NCBI GenBank assembly: GCA_022821685.1
Contig: JAJEDD010000025.1
Location: 62,001-126,000 of the forward strand
Source of the DNA: Acidimicrobiia bacterium
Lineage (GTDB): Bacteria > Actinomycetota > Acidimicrobiia > Acidimicrobiales > Aldehydirespiratoraceae
DNA length: 64,000 nucleotides
Direction of reading: 5' to 3'
Shown: positions 32,845-41,090 of the stretch, in pieces
How positions within the stretch are numbered: position 1 is the stretch's first letter
How the letters are laid out: each line of letters opens with the position of its first letter
The notes under the pieces: model-generated
The model's input: the letters and a program-made list of their open reading frames with translations, nothing else
Databases searched by the model: none
What the model was told of the DNA's origin: nothing
Position numbers and translations under genes: made by a program

Positions 32845-33983
32845 CCCAGCCCCTCGTAGTCGTCGGCTCGCAGCACCCGCCGGGCCGCGTAGTTGCGCAG
32901 CACCTCCAGGGATCCTCCCGCCACCCGCAGCACCTTCATGTCGTGCAGGATCTGCCCGTAGTCGGTGTCGGTGTAGAGGCCGTGGCCGCCGGTCAGGGCG
33001 AAGGCCTCGTTGACGGCGTGCTCCGACGCCTCGATGGCCATCTTCTTGGCCAGAGTGGTGGCCAGGGCCACGTCGCGGCCCGCGTCGTGGAGGTTGGCGG
33101 CGTGGTCGCGGGCCAGCGACGCCCCGTAGAGGTCGCTGTAGCAGTCGGCCACCGTCCACTGGATGCCTTGGAAGTCGGTCACCATCGAGGCGCCCACCTC
33201 CCGGCCCGATCCGTAGGAGATGGCGTCGGCCAGCGCCCGGCGCCCGAACCCGATCAGCTCCGAGGCGTTGCCCAGCCGGCTCATGTTGAACGTCGAGAAG
33301 AAGGTGTCCATGCCCCGCCCGGCCTCGCCCAGCACCGCCGAGCCCGGCACCCGCACGTTGTCGAGGGTCACGTCGGCGGTGGGGATGAGACGCAGGCCGA
33401 TCGGGTCGGTGTGTCGGGTCGACACGCCGGGCAGGTCGGTGTCCACCAGGAAGGCGGTGATCCCCTCGGGCGCGATGGCGTACACCAGGGTCACCTGGCT
33501 CTCGGCGCCCAGGTTCACATGGGTCTTGGCGCCGTTGATGATCCAGTCGCCGCCGTCGCGCTCGGCGGTGGTTCGCATCAGCTTCATGGACGAGCCCACC
33601 CCCGGCTCGGAGATCGATTCCGAGAAGATCATCGTGCCCCGGGCGATGCCGGGCAGGTAGCGCTCCCGCTGCTCGGGCGTGGCCCAGTCGATCAGCCACC
33701 GCTGGCCCTGGATCGAGATCTGCGGCGACACCAGCCCCAGCCGGCCCACCTCCTCCTCGATCAGGCAGTACTCGGCCACGCCGAGCCCGCTGCCGCCCTC
33801 GGATTCGGGGGTGAAGGGGCCGACCCAGCCCCGATTTCCCATGGCCGCGTAGATCTCGGCCGGGAACCGGGCGTCGCGCTGGCACGACCGCAGCTCGTGG
33901 CGATGCCCGGCCGCGAAGTCGGCCATGGCCGCGATGGTGGACTGGGGCCAGTCCGGGTCGTGGAAGGTCAGATTCACGTACAT
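32841..33983 (-). CDS. Acyl-CoA dehydrogenase family protein
   Basis: 380 residues with the three-domain ACAD layout: helical GWVGPFTPESEGGSGLGVAEYCLIEEEVGRLGL, the FAD strand region FSESISEPGVGSSMKLM and DWIINGAKTHVNLG, and the C-terminal helices NMSRLGNASELIGFGRRAL and EAFALTGGHGLYTDTDYGQIL. At the usual catalytic Glu of the GG.G..TE motif the sequence has Asp (LYTDTD), so the alpha-proton base may be altered. First gene of the five-gene operon; a GGTATACAAC motif 30-39 nt upstream is the likely promoter. Electrons would go to the ETF. Confidence 0.82.
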   Translation of the reverse strand: MYVNLTFHDPDWPQSTIAAMADFAAGHRHELRSCQRDARFPAEIYAAMGNRGWVGPFTPESEGGSGLGVAEYCLIEEEVGRLGLVSPQISIQGQRWLIDWATPEQRERYLPGIARGTMIFSESISEPGVGSSMKLMRTTAERDGGDWIINGAKTHVNLGAESQVTLVYAIAPEGITAFLVDTDLPGVSTRHTDPIGLRLIPTADVTLDNVRVPGSAVLGEAGRGMDTFFSTFNMSRLGNASELIGFGRRALADAISYGSGREVGASMVTDFQGIQWTVADCYSDLYGASLARDHAANLHDAGRDVALATTLAKKMAIEASEHAVNEAFALTGGHGLYTDTDYGQILHDMKVLRVAGGSLEVLRNYAARRVLRADDYEGLG

Positions 33984-34012
33984 GGCAAGTCCTGGGGAGG
34001 CGTGGGCTCATG

Positions 34013-34022
34013 TTGTATACCA
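34013..34022 (-). promoter_or_regulatory. TGGTATACAA motif upstream of the acyl-CoA dehydrogenase operon
   Basis: TATACA as -10 would start a transcript with a leader of about 27 nt carrying AGGA before ATG 33983. Same decamer family as the other GTATAC sites. Confidence 0.5.
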
Positions 34023-34198
34023 ACCGGGAGGCAGAACATGAAGCCGCCGGGCAACTGTCGGCCGTCGAGGCGAGGGGGAGGAGGGTGTTGGTCGGCGAAA
34101 ACCAGTGGTAGCTTGCGGCCGTCGCAGCCACCCGGCCCACCTCGGGCACGGTTGCGACGCCCCATCTGTTGACAACGATTGAAGGAGGACTACCGACC

Positions 34199-34420
34199 AT
34201 GAACGCGCCCCAACCATTGAGCCGCAAGGATCCCGACGCGGCGCTCATCATCAGCTTGCTCGGTCCATGGGGGGTGGACCGCATGTATCTCGGGCAGATA
34301 GGCCTGGGCCTGCTCAAGATGCTCACCCTCGGCGGCCTCGGAATCTGGTGGCTGATCGACCTGTTCCAGATCCGCGACCTGGCGAAGCAAGTCAACACCG
34401 ACCGCGGCTACAACCCCTGA
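34199..34420 (+). CDS. TM2 domain membrane protein
   Basis: 73 residues. The TM2 signature is visible: [43 protein letters not shown], two membrane helices joined by a GxDRxYLG turn, then [11 protein letters not shown]2 proteins are small membrane proteins of unknown function. A strong AAGGAGG lies 9 nt before the ATG. It diverges from the acyl-CoA dehydrogenase operon. Confidence 0.8.
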   Translation: MNAPQPLSRKDPDAALIISLLGPWGVDRMYLGQIGLGLLKMLTLGGLGIWWLIDLFQIRDLAKQVNTDRGYNP

Positions 34421-34490
34421 CCCTCAGACCCACCGCCAGGAGCGGTCAACTCATCTTGACTAGCCGATAGCTTGAGACCGGGTCAGACCC

Positions 34491-34727
34491 GTGGACACCA
34501 CATGGAGCGCCCACAAACATGGAGTGTCCGTCGACGACATGCACCATGCCTTGAGACATCACTTGTACAAGTCCGTCGAGGACGAGGAGAGGTTCACGAT
34601 GTACATCGGTCCATCAACTACAGGCGTGCTGCTGGAGGTTGGAGTAGCGGCTCATGGTGACGAGGCGCGGATCGTGCATGCGATGCCTGCTCGGCTGGCG
34701 CTCGTGTCGAGGCACTTGAAGCCATGA
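34491..34727 (+). CDS. Small putative toxin, BrnT-like
   Basis: 78 residues: SAHKHGVSVDDMHHALRH, then EDEERFTMYIGPSTTGVLLEVGV and ARIVHAMPARLAL. The 'KHGVS...ERF..IG...RI..A..A' layout resembles BrnT-type RelE-fold ribonuclease toxins, but the match is weak. Its stop overlaps the ATG of a small HTH protein (ATGA), the arrangement of a toxin-antitoxin pair with the toxin first. No ribosome-binding site is clear at GTG 34491. The local base composition is less GC-rich than that of neighbours. Confidence 0.35.
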   Translation: MDTTWSAHKHGVSVDDMHHALRHHLYKSVEDEERFTMYIGPSTTGVLLEVGVAAHGDEARIVHAMPARLALVSRHLKP

Positions 34728-35044
34728 GCGATCACGCATCACTCGAGTTCGAGCCGGATGAGCAGTGGTGGGAGCAGCGCGCGGAGGCCTTCGCGGCCTG
34801 GGCGGACCGGCTCACAGCAGCCGATCTCGAACTAGCCGACACGAGTGCGCTCCGCACCATCTCGAGACTGACGGACCTGCGCGGTGAAGTCGAGGCTGCC
34901 ATTCTGGAGGCGGTTCGGGAGGCTCGCCGAACCGGCTGCACTTGGGCGGAGATCGGCGCGATGCTCGGCGTGAGCAAGCAGGCCGCGCAGCAGAAGTACG
35001 GGTCAGCGCTCACGCATCTCGAGTTAGGTCACGCTTGCAGATGA
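34724..35044 (+). CDS. Small HTH protein, putative antitoxin or regulator
   Basis: 106 residues. An acidic N-terminus (DHASLEFEPDEQWWEQRAEAF) and a helical middle (LRGEVEAAILEAVREARRTG) lead to a sigma-70-region-4-like HTH, TWAEIGAMLGVSKQAAQQKYG. Such HTHs occur in small regulators paired with toxin-like ORFs. It overlaps the upstream toxin-like gene by ATGA, supporting an operon. From 35045 to about 35340 I see no supported gene. Confidence 0.5.
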   Translation: MSDHASLEFEPDEQWWEQRAEAFAAWADRLTAADLELADTSALRTISRLTDLRGEVEAAILEAVREARRTGCTWAEIGAMLGVSKQAAQQKYGSALTHLELGHACR

Positions 35045-35333
35045 CTTCGCCTCGGAGGGCCCGCAGGTAGTCTTCGAGGGAAGTTCGCCGCAGCAGTCGC
35101 GGCCCGCAACCTCGTCAGCCACCGGCACCGGCTCCTGTCGCCCCGCGATGCGAGAGTGCTTGCCGGGCCGTGTGCCGAGGTCTTGGTCCTGATCTGGCTG
35201 GCAGCACGAAATCGGGGCTTCGTGTAGCTCCTTCCATCAGGAGACTTGAATGCTGGGAGAATATGCTTCCAGAAGATCGTGAGGACGGTCGGCACGAGGT
35301 CAGATCGTTTGACCCAGGTGAAGTGGCTCCAGG

Positions 35334-35339
35334 TAAACT
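35334..35339 (+). promoter_or_regulatory. -10 element (TAAACT) of the wHTH gene, leaderless
   Basis: TAAACT ends 5 nt before ATG 35345. Confidence 0.4.
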
Positions 35340-35344
35340 GGAGC

Positions 35345-35602
35345 ATGATCGGCGGGACGCAGATGGACGAGCAGGACAAGGTGTTCCTGTTGTCAATCGA
35401 CGCCCTGCCGGGGCGCAGCGGGGAGGAGCTGGCGCAGCGGCTCGGACACACGAGGTCTGCGGTGGCAGACCGACTGGACTGCTTTGTCGCTTCGGGGTTG
35501 GTTGCGTGCCTACACGACACGATATTTGGTGACTCCGTTGAGGGTCGCGTCTACGACGACATCCGGCTGACAGAGAGCGGCAAGCGAGCGCTGGAGACTT
35601 GA
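35345..35602 (+). CDS. Small winged-helix (MarR-like) DNA-binding protein
   Basis: 85 residues: DEQDKVFLLSIDALPGRSGEELAQRLGHTRSAVADRLDCFVASGLVACLHD, a wHTH with recognition helix, then a short wing and TESGKRALET, as in MarR/PadR-type proteins. ATG 35345 is chosen from the TAAACT 5 nt upstream; ATG 35363 is an alternative. It precedes the PD-(D/E)XK gene by 33 bases and may regulate it. Confidence 0.5.
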   Translation: MIGGTQMDEQDKVFLLSIDALPGRSGEELAQRLGHTRSAVADRLDCFVASGLVACLHDTIFGDSVEGRVYDDIRLTESGKRALET

Positions 35603-35635
35603 TCGCGGGCCTCGGCCAGAGCCTCTAGCTAGTTC

Positions 35636-36691
35636 GTGGCTCATGATTCTAGCCTTCTGGCGTACTTGGTTCCCAGGCTGACGAGTCGCGGTGAGGACAC
35701 CGCAACCGATGCTCTGGCCTTCATCCTGAACAAGTCCGAGGCCTGCCGACGCGCGCTGGCCGGCCTTCTGAGCAACGAGGACTTCAGTCTCGAACCGCTG
35801 CGCAGATTCGAGGCTCAGGTGACCTATGAGGACGGGTCCCGCCCTGACATGGTCGGCTATGACAGCGAGGGCAGTCCAAGGTTGCTCGTTGAATCGAAAT
35901 TCTGGGCTGCCCTACTGCAAGGCCAGGCTGGCGGCTACTTCCGCCAACTCGACGAGACGAAGCCGGCTGTATTGTTGTTTGTTGCTCCGGGAACTCGGAT
36001 CGAGTCGCTGTGGGCTGAGATCAGGCGACAGCTGGAGGCTGTTCCAGACCCGGTTCAACTGGACTCTGTGGAGGCTCGTGACCGGATGCGGGAAGCCAGC
36101 GTGGAGGGCTCGGACAATCGTGTGATGCTGATCAGCTGGGATCTACTGCTGGAGAACCTGACTGTCGCCGTGCCTGATGACTCTCGGGTCGCCTCAGACA
36201 TCCAGCAACTCAGTGGACTCGTTCAACGAGAGGACGTGAAGGCATTCACGCCCATCCAGGATGAGGAACTCAGCCCCTCTCTGGCCCGAAGGATCCGATG
36301 GCTCGACCAACTGATCATCGACGCAATCGACCGTGGAGTTCAGGATGGCTGGGCTTCAGGACGAAAGAGGTCCACGCAGAGATGGGGCAACGGACACCAG
36401 TTCCGGTTCGCCGATGATTCTGGTGAGCGAGTGCATTGCGACTTCTGGTTGGGCGTGAACACTTGGCGCTGGGCGACGAGCGGCGACACGCCCCTTTGGC
36501 TCTACCCGTCCAGCCCCACTGGGCATGTTCGCTCCCGGCTTCTGAGCGAGGCCCATTCGCTGAATGCTCACCAAGACCGCGACGGCCTGGTAGTGCCGAT
36601 ATATCTCAAGACCGGCGTGGAATACCACGATGTCTTGGACGATGTCGTAGATCAACTGTCCAAGATCGCGAACATAGTCGTCACCCAGTAG
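35636..36691 (+). CDS. PD-(D/E)XK nuclease superfamily protein
   Basis: 351 residues. EDGSRPDMVGYDSEGSPRLLVESKFWA provides the PD-(D/E)XK core: PD, then the E-S-K triad after a hydrophobic strand. GQAGGYFRQLDETKPAVLLFVAPGTR is the helix and strand that follow in such nucleases. The remainder is a probable recognition domain (WGNGHQFRFADDSGERVHCDFWLGVNTW). It is a likely defence or restriction-type nuclease. GTG 35636 is the only reasonable start. It sits beside the wHTH and toxin-like genes. Confidence 0.65.
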   Translation: MAHDSSLLAYLVPRLTSRGEDTATDALAFILNKSEACRRALAGLLSNEDFSLEPLRRFEAQVTYEDGSRPDMVGYDSEGSPRLLVESKFWAALLQGQAGGYFRQLDETKPAVLLFVAPGTRIESLWAEIRRQLEAVPDPVQLDSVEARDRMREASVEGSDNRVMLISWDLLLENLTVAVPDDSRVASDIQQLSGLVQREDVKAFTPIQDEELSPSLARRIRWLDQLIIDAIDRGVQDGWASGRKRSTQRWGNGHQFRFADDSGERVHCDFWLGVNTWRWATSGDTPLWLYPSSPTGHVRSRLLSEAHSLNAHQDRDGLVVPIYLKTGVEYHDVLDDVVDQLSKIANIVVTQ

Positions 36692-36833
36692 TTCGTCACT
36701 GAAGTGGTTGGGGTGGTCAGGGTGGGCATCCCGCTGACCACCAGCAGCCGCGCCCCGCTAGGAGCGAGAGGACGGGTCTGGGGCGCTCCCGCCGATGATG
36801 GGCGGCCCCACAGACGTCAACGGACGCTCCCGG

Positions 36834-38330
36834 TCACCCCATGACCATGGCCGTGCCTCCGGAGCGGGGGTCGCTGGCCAGCGCCGCGACCGTGTCTGAA
36901 CTCGCATCGTCGTCGCTTGCTGCCACCTGCAGACCGCCGCCCACGTTGGGGGTGGTCCGTACCTCATAGCCGGCCAGATGGGTGTCGTCATGCCAGGCGA
37001 TGTCCGGCTCGGCGAAGGCGTACCAGGGCTCGCCGATGCCGGCGGGCACGCCGAAGCGGTCGCCGGTGGGGCACACGAACCAGCGGGACCCGGCCGCGAT
37101 GTCGGCTGGGGCCGCGCCCCGCCGGAAGCGCTGGACGGCCTGGGCCAGCCACTGCACCTGCCGGTCGCCCCCCGGGGTGGCCACCGTCATCCAGCCCGGC
37201 CCGGTCCGGCGCCGCACATGGGCCGCGCTGAGGGTGTGGGGCAGCACCGCGCCGCCCCTGAGGTTGCACCCGGGCAGGTCCGGCCGGTCCGACAGGGCGG
37301 TGCCTACCCGGTTGCTGAAGGCCACTCCGGTGCCGCCGGCCACCCAGCCGGTGCCGAACTGCACTCCGGCCAGGCTGTGGACCACGGTCACCGACAGGCC
37401 GTGGTGGTCGAGCGCGGTGGCCACCGCTGTTCCGGCCGGCCGGGCCGGGCCGCGGATGCAGAACTCCGTGAGCTGCTGCTCGGTGAGCGGGGCCACTGCT
37501 TCGGCGAAGTCCCGCGAGGCCGGGTCGGCGCCGGGCGGCGCGGCAGCCAGCAGCGCGGGTGTGATGGGGGCCTGGCTCGGGGCGCCGGTCACCCACACCA
37601 CGATGTCTTCGAGGTCGAACCGCCGGGCCGGCTCGACGGTGGCCTCGACCGCGGCCAGATCGTCGTGGCCCAGTGCGGCCCCCTCGGCCTCGGCCGCCTC
37701 CACCAGCCGATCGGCCAGCCTCCCGCGGTAGAAGGCATCGGGCCCCTGCCACGCGATCACCTCGAGGGTGGCGGCCAGATCCGGCATCCGGATGGTTGCC
37801 CCCGTCTTCGGGGCTCGCTCGCTTCCCAGCATCCGTTCCAGGGCGACGGAGTGGCCCCGGCTCTCGACCTTCTCGTACACGTCGGCCATGCGCACCGTCA
37901 CGGTGTGGCCAGCCGCGGCCGCTAGAGCCCCGGCGAAGAGGCTGGCCCAGTCGAGCCTCCCGTGGGCCCTCCACGCCGCCTCCGCACCCCGGAGCGAGCC
38001 GGGCACCACCGCGTTGCGGGGACCGCTGGTCGGGGGCCAGCCCTCACGGGCCGCGCTGTCGCCCGCGGCCGGGGCCAGAGGAGCCCGCGACCACCCGCCG
38101 TAGACCTGCACCCCACCGTCCGCTCCGTCGTCGCGGCCCGCGCCGGCGACCAGCGCCACCAACTCGCCGCCGGGACCGGACTGGGGGGCGTTCACCACCC
38201 ACTGGGTGAACGCCGCGGCCAGAGCCGCGTCCACCGCGGTGCCGCCCGCCTCTAGCGCCTCCATCCCGGCCTCGGTGGCCAGCCGGTGCCCGCTAGCCAC
38301 CCCAGCCCACCCTCTCACCGACGCATTCAT
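36834..38330 (-). CDS. Gamma-glutamyltransferase family protein
   Basis: 498 residues with the Ntn-hydrolase GGT layout: ATEAGMEALEAGGTAVDAALAAAFTQWVVNAPQSGPGGE at the N-terminus and, after the large-subunit region, GTAVATALDHHGLSVTVVHSLAGVQFGTGW, where the Thr of PAGTAV is the expected autoprocessing nucleophile, then GGTGVAFSNR. GGTs hydrolyse or transfer gamma-glutamyl groups. No Sec signal peptide is seen, so it may be cytoplasmic and act on gamma-glutamylated intermediates. It lies last after the cupin/AAA operon, with a palindromic element and a possible separate promoter upstream. Bases 36692-36833 hold nothing clear. Confidence 0.75.
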   Translation of the reverse strand: MNASVRGWAGVASGHRLATEAGMEALEAGGTAVDAALAAAFTQWVVNAPQSGPGGELVALVAGAGRDDGADGGVQVYGGWSRAPLAPAAGDSAAREGWPPTSGPRNAVVPGSLRGAEAAWRAHGRLDWASLFAGALAAAAGHTVTVRMADVYEKVESRGHSVALERMLGSERAPKTGATIRMPDLAATLEVIAWQGPDAFYRGRLADRLVEAAEAEGAALGHDDLAAVEATVEPARRFDLEDIVVWVTGAPSQAPITPALLAAAPPGADPASRDFAEAVAPLTEQQLTEFCIRGPARPAGTAVATALDHHGLSVTVVHSLAGVQFGTGWVAGGTGVAFSNRVGTALSDRPDLPGCNLRGGAVLPHTLSAAHVRRRTGPGWMTVATPGGDRQVQWLAQAVQRFRRGAAPADIAAGSRWFVCPTGDRFGVPAGIGEPWYAFAEPDIAWHDDTHLAGYEVRTTPNVGGGLQVAASDDDASSDTVAALASDPRSGGTAMVMG

Positions 38331-38340
38331 CGGGCCCCGC

Positions 38341-38393
38341 CCGAAATTGATGCAGTTATGGCCCGTATAGGCACAATTCTCGCCTCAATTTGG
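38341..38393. repeat. Palindromic element related to that at 55726-55778
   Basis: CCGAAATTGATG then TATGGCCCGTATAGGCACA and CGCCTCAATTTGG: the same order as at 55.7 kb (CGAAATTGATG, TTGGCCCCTATATGTCCA, GGCATCAATTTCG), with AAATTGA/TCAATTT arms. On the minus strand it includes CCTATACGG, a possible -10 for the GGT gene. Confidence 0.5.
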
Positions 38394-38408
38394 AATTGGT
38401 GGCGAGCG

Positions 38409-40478
38409 CTAGAGCCGGGTGATGGCGGGCATGGCCTGCACCAAGTTGTCGAAACGCATTTGACGGTCCTCGAACCCGGTCCGGTCGGCCGCCTCAGCCA
38501 CCAGCATCACTATGTCGGCCGCGCTCCAGCCGCTGGTGCTGCCGGCCAGTTCCGCCACCTGATCAGCGTCGAGGTCAAGCCCGTGCCCGCTTGCCAGCGC
38601 CGCGATCAGCGCGCCGCGCCGGGCCTCGTTGGGGACGGGAACCTCCAGGTGTTCTCCGAGACGCCCCGATCGCAGCACCGCCCCGTCGATCAGCTCGCGG
38701 CGGTTGGTGGTGCCCACGATCAGCACCGCGCCGGCTGCAATGGCGTCGTCGAGCGACGCCAGCAGCGCCGACACCACCCGCTCGTCGGTGCGCTCCCCGC
38801 TGCCGCCCGCCCGCACCGGCGCCAACGCGTCGAGATGATCGAGCAGCACCAGCGATGGGCGCGCCTCGATGGCACGCCGGAACAGGGCCCGAACCGCTTC
38901 CTCGGACTCGCCGAGCCACTGGTTGTAGACCTTGCTGCCCTCGATGGCCAAAAAGTTCACGCCCAACTCCGCGGCCAGGGCGTGCACCAGCGCGCTCTTG
39001 CCCGACCCCGGCGGTCCGTGCAACAGCACCCCTTGCCCGGCGACGGCAGCGGAACTCGAGGCCAGCGCCCGGCGGCCCAGATCCCGCAGTCGCGCTTTGA
39101 GCCCGTCCAGCCCCACGATCTGGTCCCAGGCGATGCGCTCGGTGCGGGTCGCCACGTCGCGCAACACGCTGGGCCGCACCGTCTGTAGAGCGGCCTCGAA
39201 ATCGCCGGGCTCGACCGCAATGTCGGCGCCCTCCAGCGAGTCGGCCAGCTCGAAACCCTCGCGGCCTGCTGCCAGCCTGTCGGCGGCCTCCAGTCCGGCC
39301 GAGCGGGCCAGATGCATCAGGTCGGCCCCGGTGAAGCCGCCGGTGGTGCCGGCCACTGCAGCCACCGCCTTGAGCGCATCGGCGGTCAGCGGCATCTCCC
39401 GGGTGTGGATGGACAGGATCTCGGCTCGGGCCTGCTCGCTGGGCGGACCCACGAAGATCTCCTCCTCGAAGCGCCCCGGCCGCCTGAAAGCCGGGTCGAT
39501 GGCGGCGATTCGGTTGGTGGTGGCCATCAGGATCAGGCCGTCCACCTCCTCCAGCCCGTCCATCAGAGTCAGCAGCTGGCTGGCCGCCCGCACATCGCTC
39601 TGCGAGGCCAGACGCTCCCGGTTGGTGGCGATCACGTCGAACTCGTCAATCATCACCAGCGACGGCGCGTGGGCCAGCGCCCGCGAGAACAGCAGCCGCA
39701 GGTTGGCCTCGGTCTCGCCTTGCACGCTGCCCACCAGCTCGGTGGCCGACATGCGGTAGGCGGTGACGCCCAGCTCGTTGGCCAGGGCCTTGCAGATGAG
39801 GGTCTTGCCGGTGCCGGGCGGTCCGTGCAGCAGCACCCCCTTGGGCGGGCGCACCCCCAGGCGGCGGTAGAAGGCGGGGCGCAGCAGCGGCAGCTCCACC
39901 AGCTCTCGCAGGCGTCGGATGATCGGGTCGCATCCGCCCACATCGGCCAGCGTGATCAGCCTCTCCGACACGCTGACATCGGCTCGGTGCAGCTCGACCT
40001 CGGTGCCGTCGCCCATCCTCGACGGCGACGGCGAGGCCAGGTCGATGCGCACCAGCATCCCCGCGCCGCCGGGGTGGACGTCGGCGAGCACCCGGTTGCT
40101 GGCATACAGAGGCGTGCCGTCGTCGCGCAGCCGCTCCAGCAGCCGCTGATGGAGGTTGAAGGTCAGGTTGTAGGGCGGGGTGATCCGCGCCGTGGCTGCC
40201 TCGGGGAGCTGCCCGACCGCCGTCACCGTCACCTGCTCGCCGGGCCGCAGGGCGAGCTGCGGCCACAGCATCCGTCCCAGCCGCACGAGCTGGTCGTCGT
40301 CGGGTCCGTCGACGGCCAGCACCGCGCAGGCCTGGTGGTCGCCGTTGCGCAGCCCCATGGCGTCGCCGCCGGTCAGGCCCAGCGACTCGGCCGTTGCCTG
40401 CGAAACCGAGACTTGCGACCCGCCCAGCCTCGATCCGGGCGCGGGCCGGGCCGCCAAGAGAACGAGTTCCGTGGTCAC
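38409..40478 (-). CDS. Cdc48/VAT-like tandem AAA ATPase
   Basis: 689 residues. An N-terminal double-psi-barrel-like domain (VSQATAESLGLTGGDAMGLRNGDH, VRLGRMLWPQLALRPGEQVTVTAVG) is followed by two AAA modules. D1 has GPPGTGKTLICKAL, VMIDEFDVIA and a second region of homology ending AFRRPGRFEEE. D2 has GPPGSGKSALVHAL, VLLDHLDALAP (Asp-His in place of Asp-Glu in Walker B) and GAVLRSGRLGEH. Such proteins unfold or remodel protein complexes. GTG 40478 overlaps the stop of the second mini-ORF linking it to the cupin gene. Its place in a metabolic operon suggests maintenance of one of those enzymes (inference). Confidence 0.8.
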   Translation of the reverse strand: MTTELVLLAARPAPGSRLGGSQVSVSQATAESLGLTGGDAMGLRNGDHQACAVLAVDGPDDDQLVRLGRMLWPQLALRPGEQVTVTAVGQLPEAATARITPPYNLTFNLHQRLLERLRDDGTPLYASNRVLADVHPGGAGMLVRIDLASPSPSRMGDGTEVELHRADVSVSERLITLADVGGCDPIIRRLRELVELPLLRPAFYRRLGVRPPKGVLLHGPPGTGKTLICKALANELGVTAYRMSATELVGSVQGETEANLRLLFSRALAHAPSLVMIDEFDVIATNRERLASQSDVRAASQLLTLMDGLEEVDGLILMATTNRIAAIDPAFRRPGRFEEEIFVGPPSEQARAEILSIHTREMPLTADALKAVAAVAGTTGGFTGADLMHLARSAGLEAADRLAAGREGFELADSLEGADIAVEPGDFEAALQTVRPSVLRDVATRTERIAWDQIVGLDGLKARLRDLGRRALASSSAAVAGQGVLLHGPPGSGKSALVHALAAELGVNFLAIEGSKVYNQWLGESEEAVRALFRRAIEARPSLVLLDHLDALAPVRAGGSGERTDERVVSALLASLDDAIAAGAVLIVGTTNRRELIDGAVLRSGRLGEHLEVPVPNEARRGALIAALASGHGLDLDADQVAELAGSTSGWSAADIVMLVAEAADRTGFEDRQMRFDNLVQAMPAITRL

Positions 40479-40602
40479 GGCCACCTCTCGCGACGTCGAC
40501 CGCCCGGCGTTGAGCGGGCAAGTCTCTCGGTCACGGCCACCTCTCGCGGTGCCGACCGCCCGCCGCCGACCGGGCTGCGAGCCGCGGGCCGGCCGGGCTC
40601 AC
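40475..40602 (-). other. Two tandem mini-ORFs between the second cupin gene and the AAA gene
   Basis: GTG 40602 overlaps the cupin stop; its 23-codon ORF begins MSPAGPRLAARSAAGG and ends RHRERWP. GTG 40534 begins MTERLARSTPGGRRRERWP and stops at the AAA GTG (40478). All joints are GTGA. CGCGAGAGGTGGCCGTGACC occurs identically at both mini-ORF ends, 56 bases apart, and GGGCGGTCG is also repeated: a tandem duplication of the start region. Confidence 0.65.
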
Positions 40603-41090
40603 CCGTGCTGGGCCTGCCACTCCGGACACGGCTCGAGCACTTCGGCGGCCACGCCACCCTCGGGGCTTATGGCCGAGTCGAGGTTGGCCCAGCACACCAG
40701 CATCCGGGTCGGCCCCACGCCGGTGTTGAAGTGCTGGTAGGTCACCCCCGACTCCTTGATAGGGATGGCGATCACGTCGCCCTCCTCCCACTCGTGGGCC
40801 CGGCCGTCGAGCACGGTGTGGCCGCTGCCGACCATCACGAAGTGGATCACCCCGCCCTGGCAGTACAGCCGGCCGCTGTTGGAGCCCTGGGGGATCTCCA
40901 GCTCGTGGAAGTACAGGGCTCGGGTGCTGGGCGTGTCCAGATGGGGGTGCAGGTACCAGCGCATGGTCCCCATGCGGTTCAGCTCGGGCTCGCAGTCCTC
41001 GCGTCCGATCAGGTTCTTGGCCGCGGCCCGGCGGTCGCGCTCGGCCCGCGAGTCGGCGAAGGTCAGGTCGTAGAGGGTCGGCTCAGCCAT
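40599..41090 (-). CDS. Cupin-domain protein 2
   Basis: 163 residues. Cupin pattern: GGVIHFVMVGSGHTVLDGRAHEWEEGDVIAIPIKESGVTYQHFN, i.e. a barrel with one clear His at the end of each motif. The N-terminal stretch RYLHP-type (MRWYLHPHLDTPSTRALYFHELEIPQGSNSG) suits a gentisate-dioxygenase-like or oxalate-type cupin. The start ATG 41090 overlaps the previous cupin gene by 8 bases. It resembles cupin 1 at the motif level, so the pair probably arose by duplication and may form a heteromer. Confidence 0.7.
   Translation of the reverse strand: MAEPTLYDLTFADSRAERDRRAAAKNLIGREDCEPELNRMGTMRWYLHPHLDTPSTRALYFHELEIPQGSNSGRLYCQGGVIHFVMVGSGHTVLDGRAHEWEEGDVIAIPIKESGVTYQHFNTGVGPTRMLVCWANLDSAISPEGGVAAEVLEPCPEWQAQHG

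Noticed and set aside
34180..34203. TTG-initiated 7-codon ORF overlapping the TM2 start
   Set aside because: It merely contains the strong AAGGAGG that already explains TM2 initiation; no upstream coupled gene.
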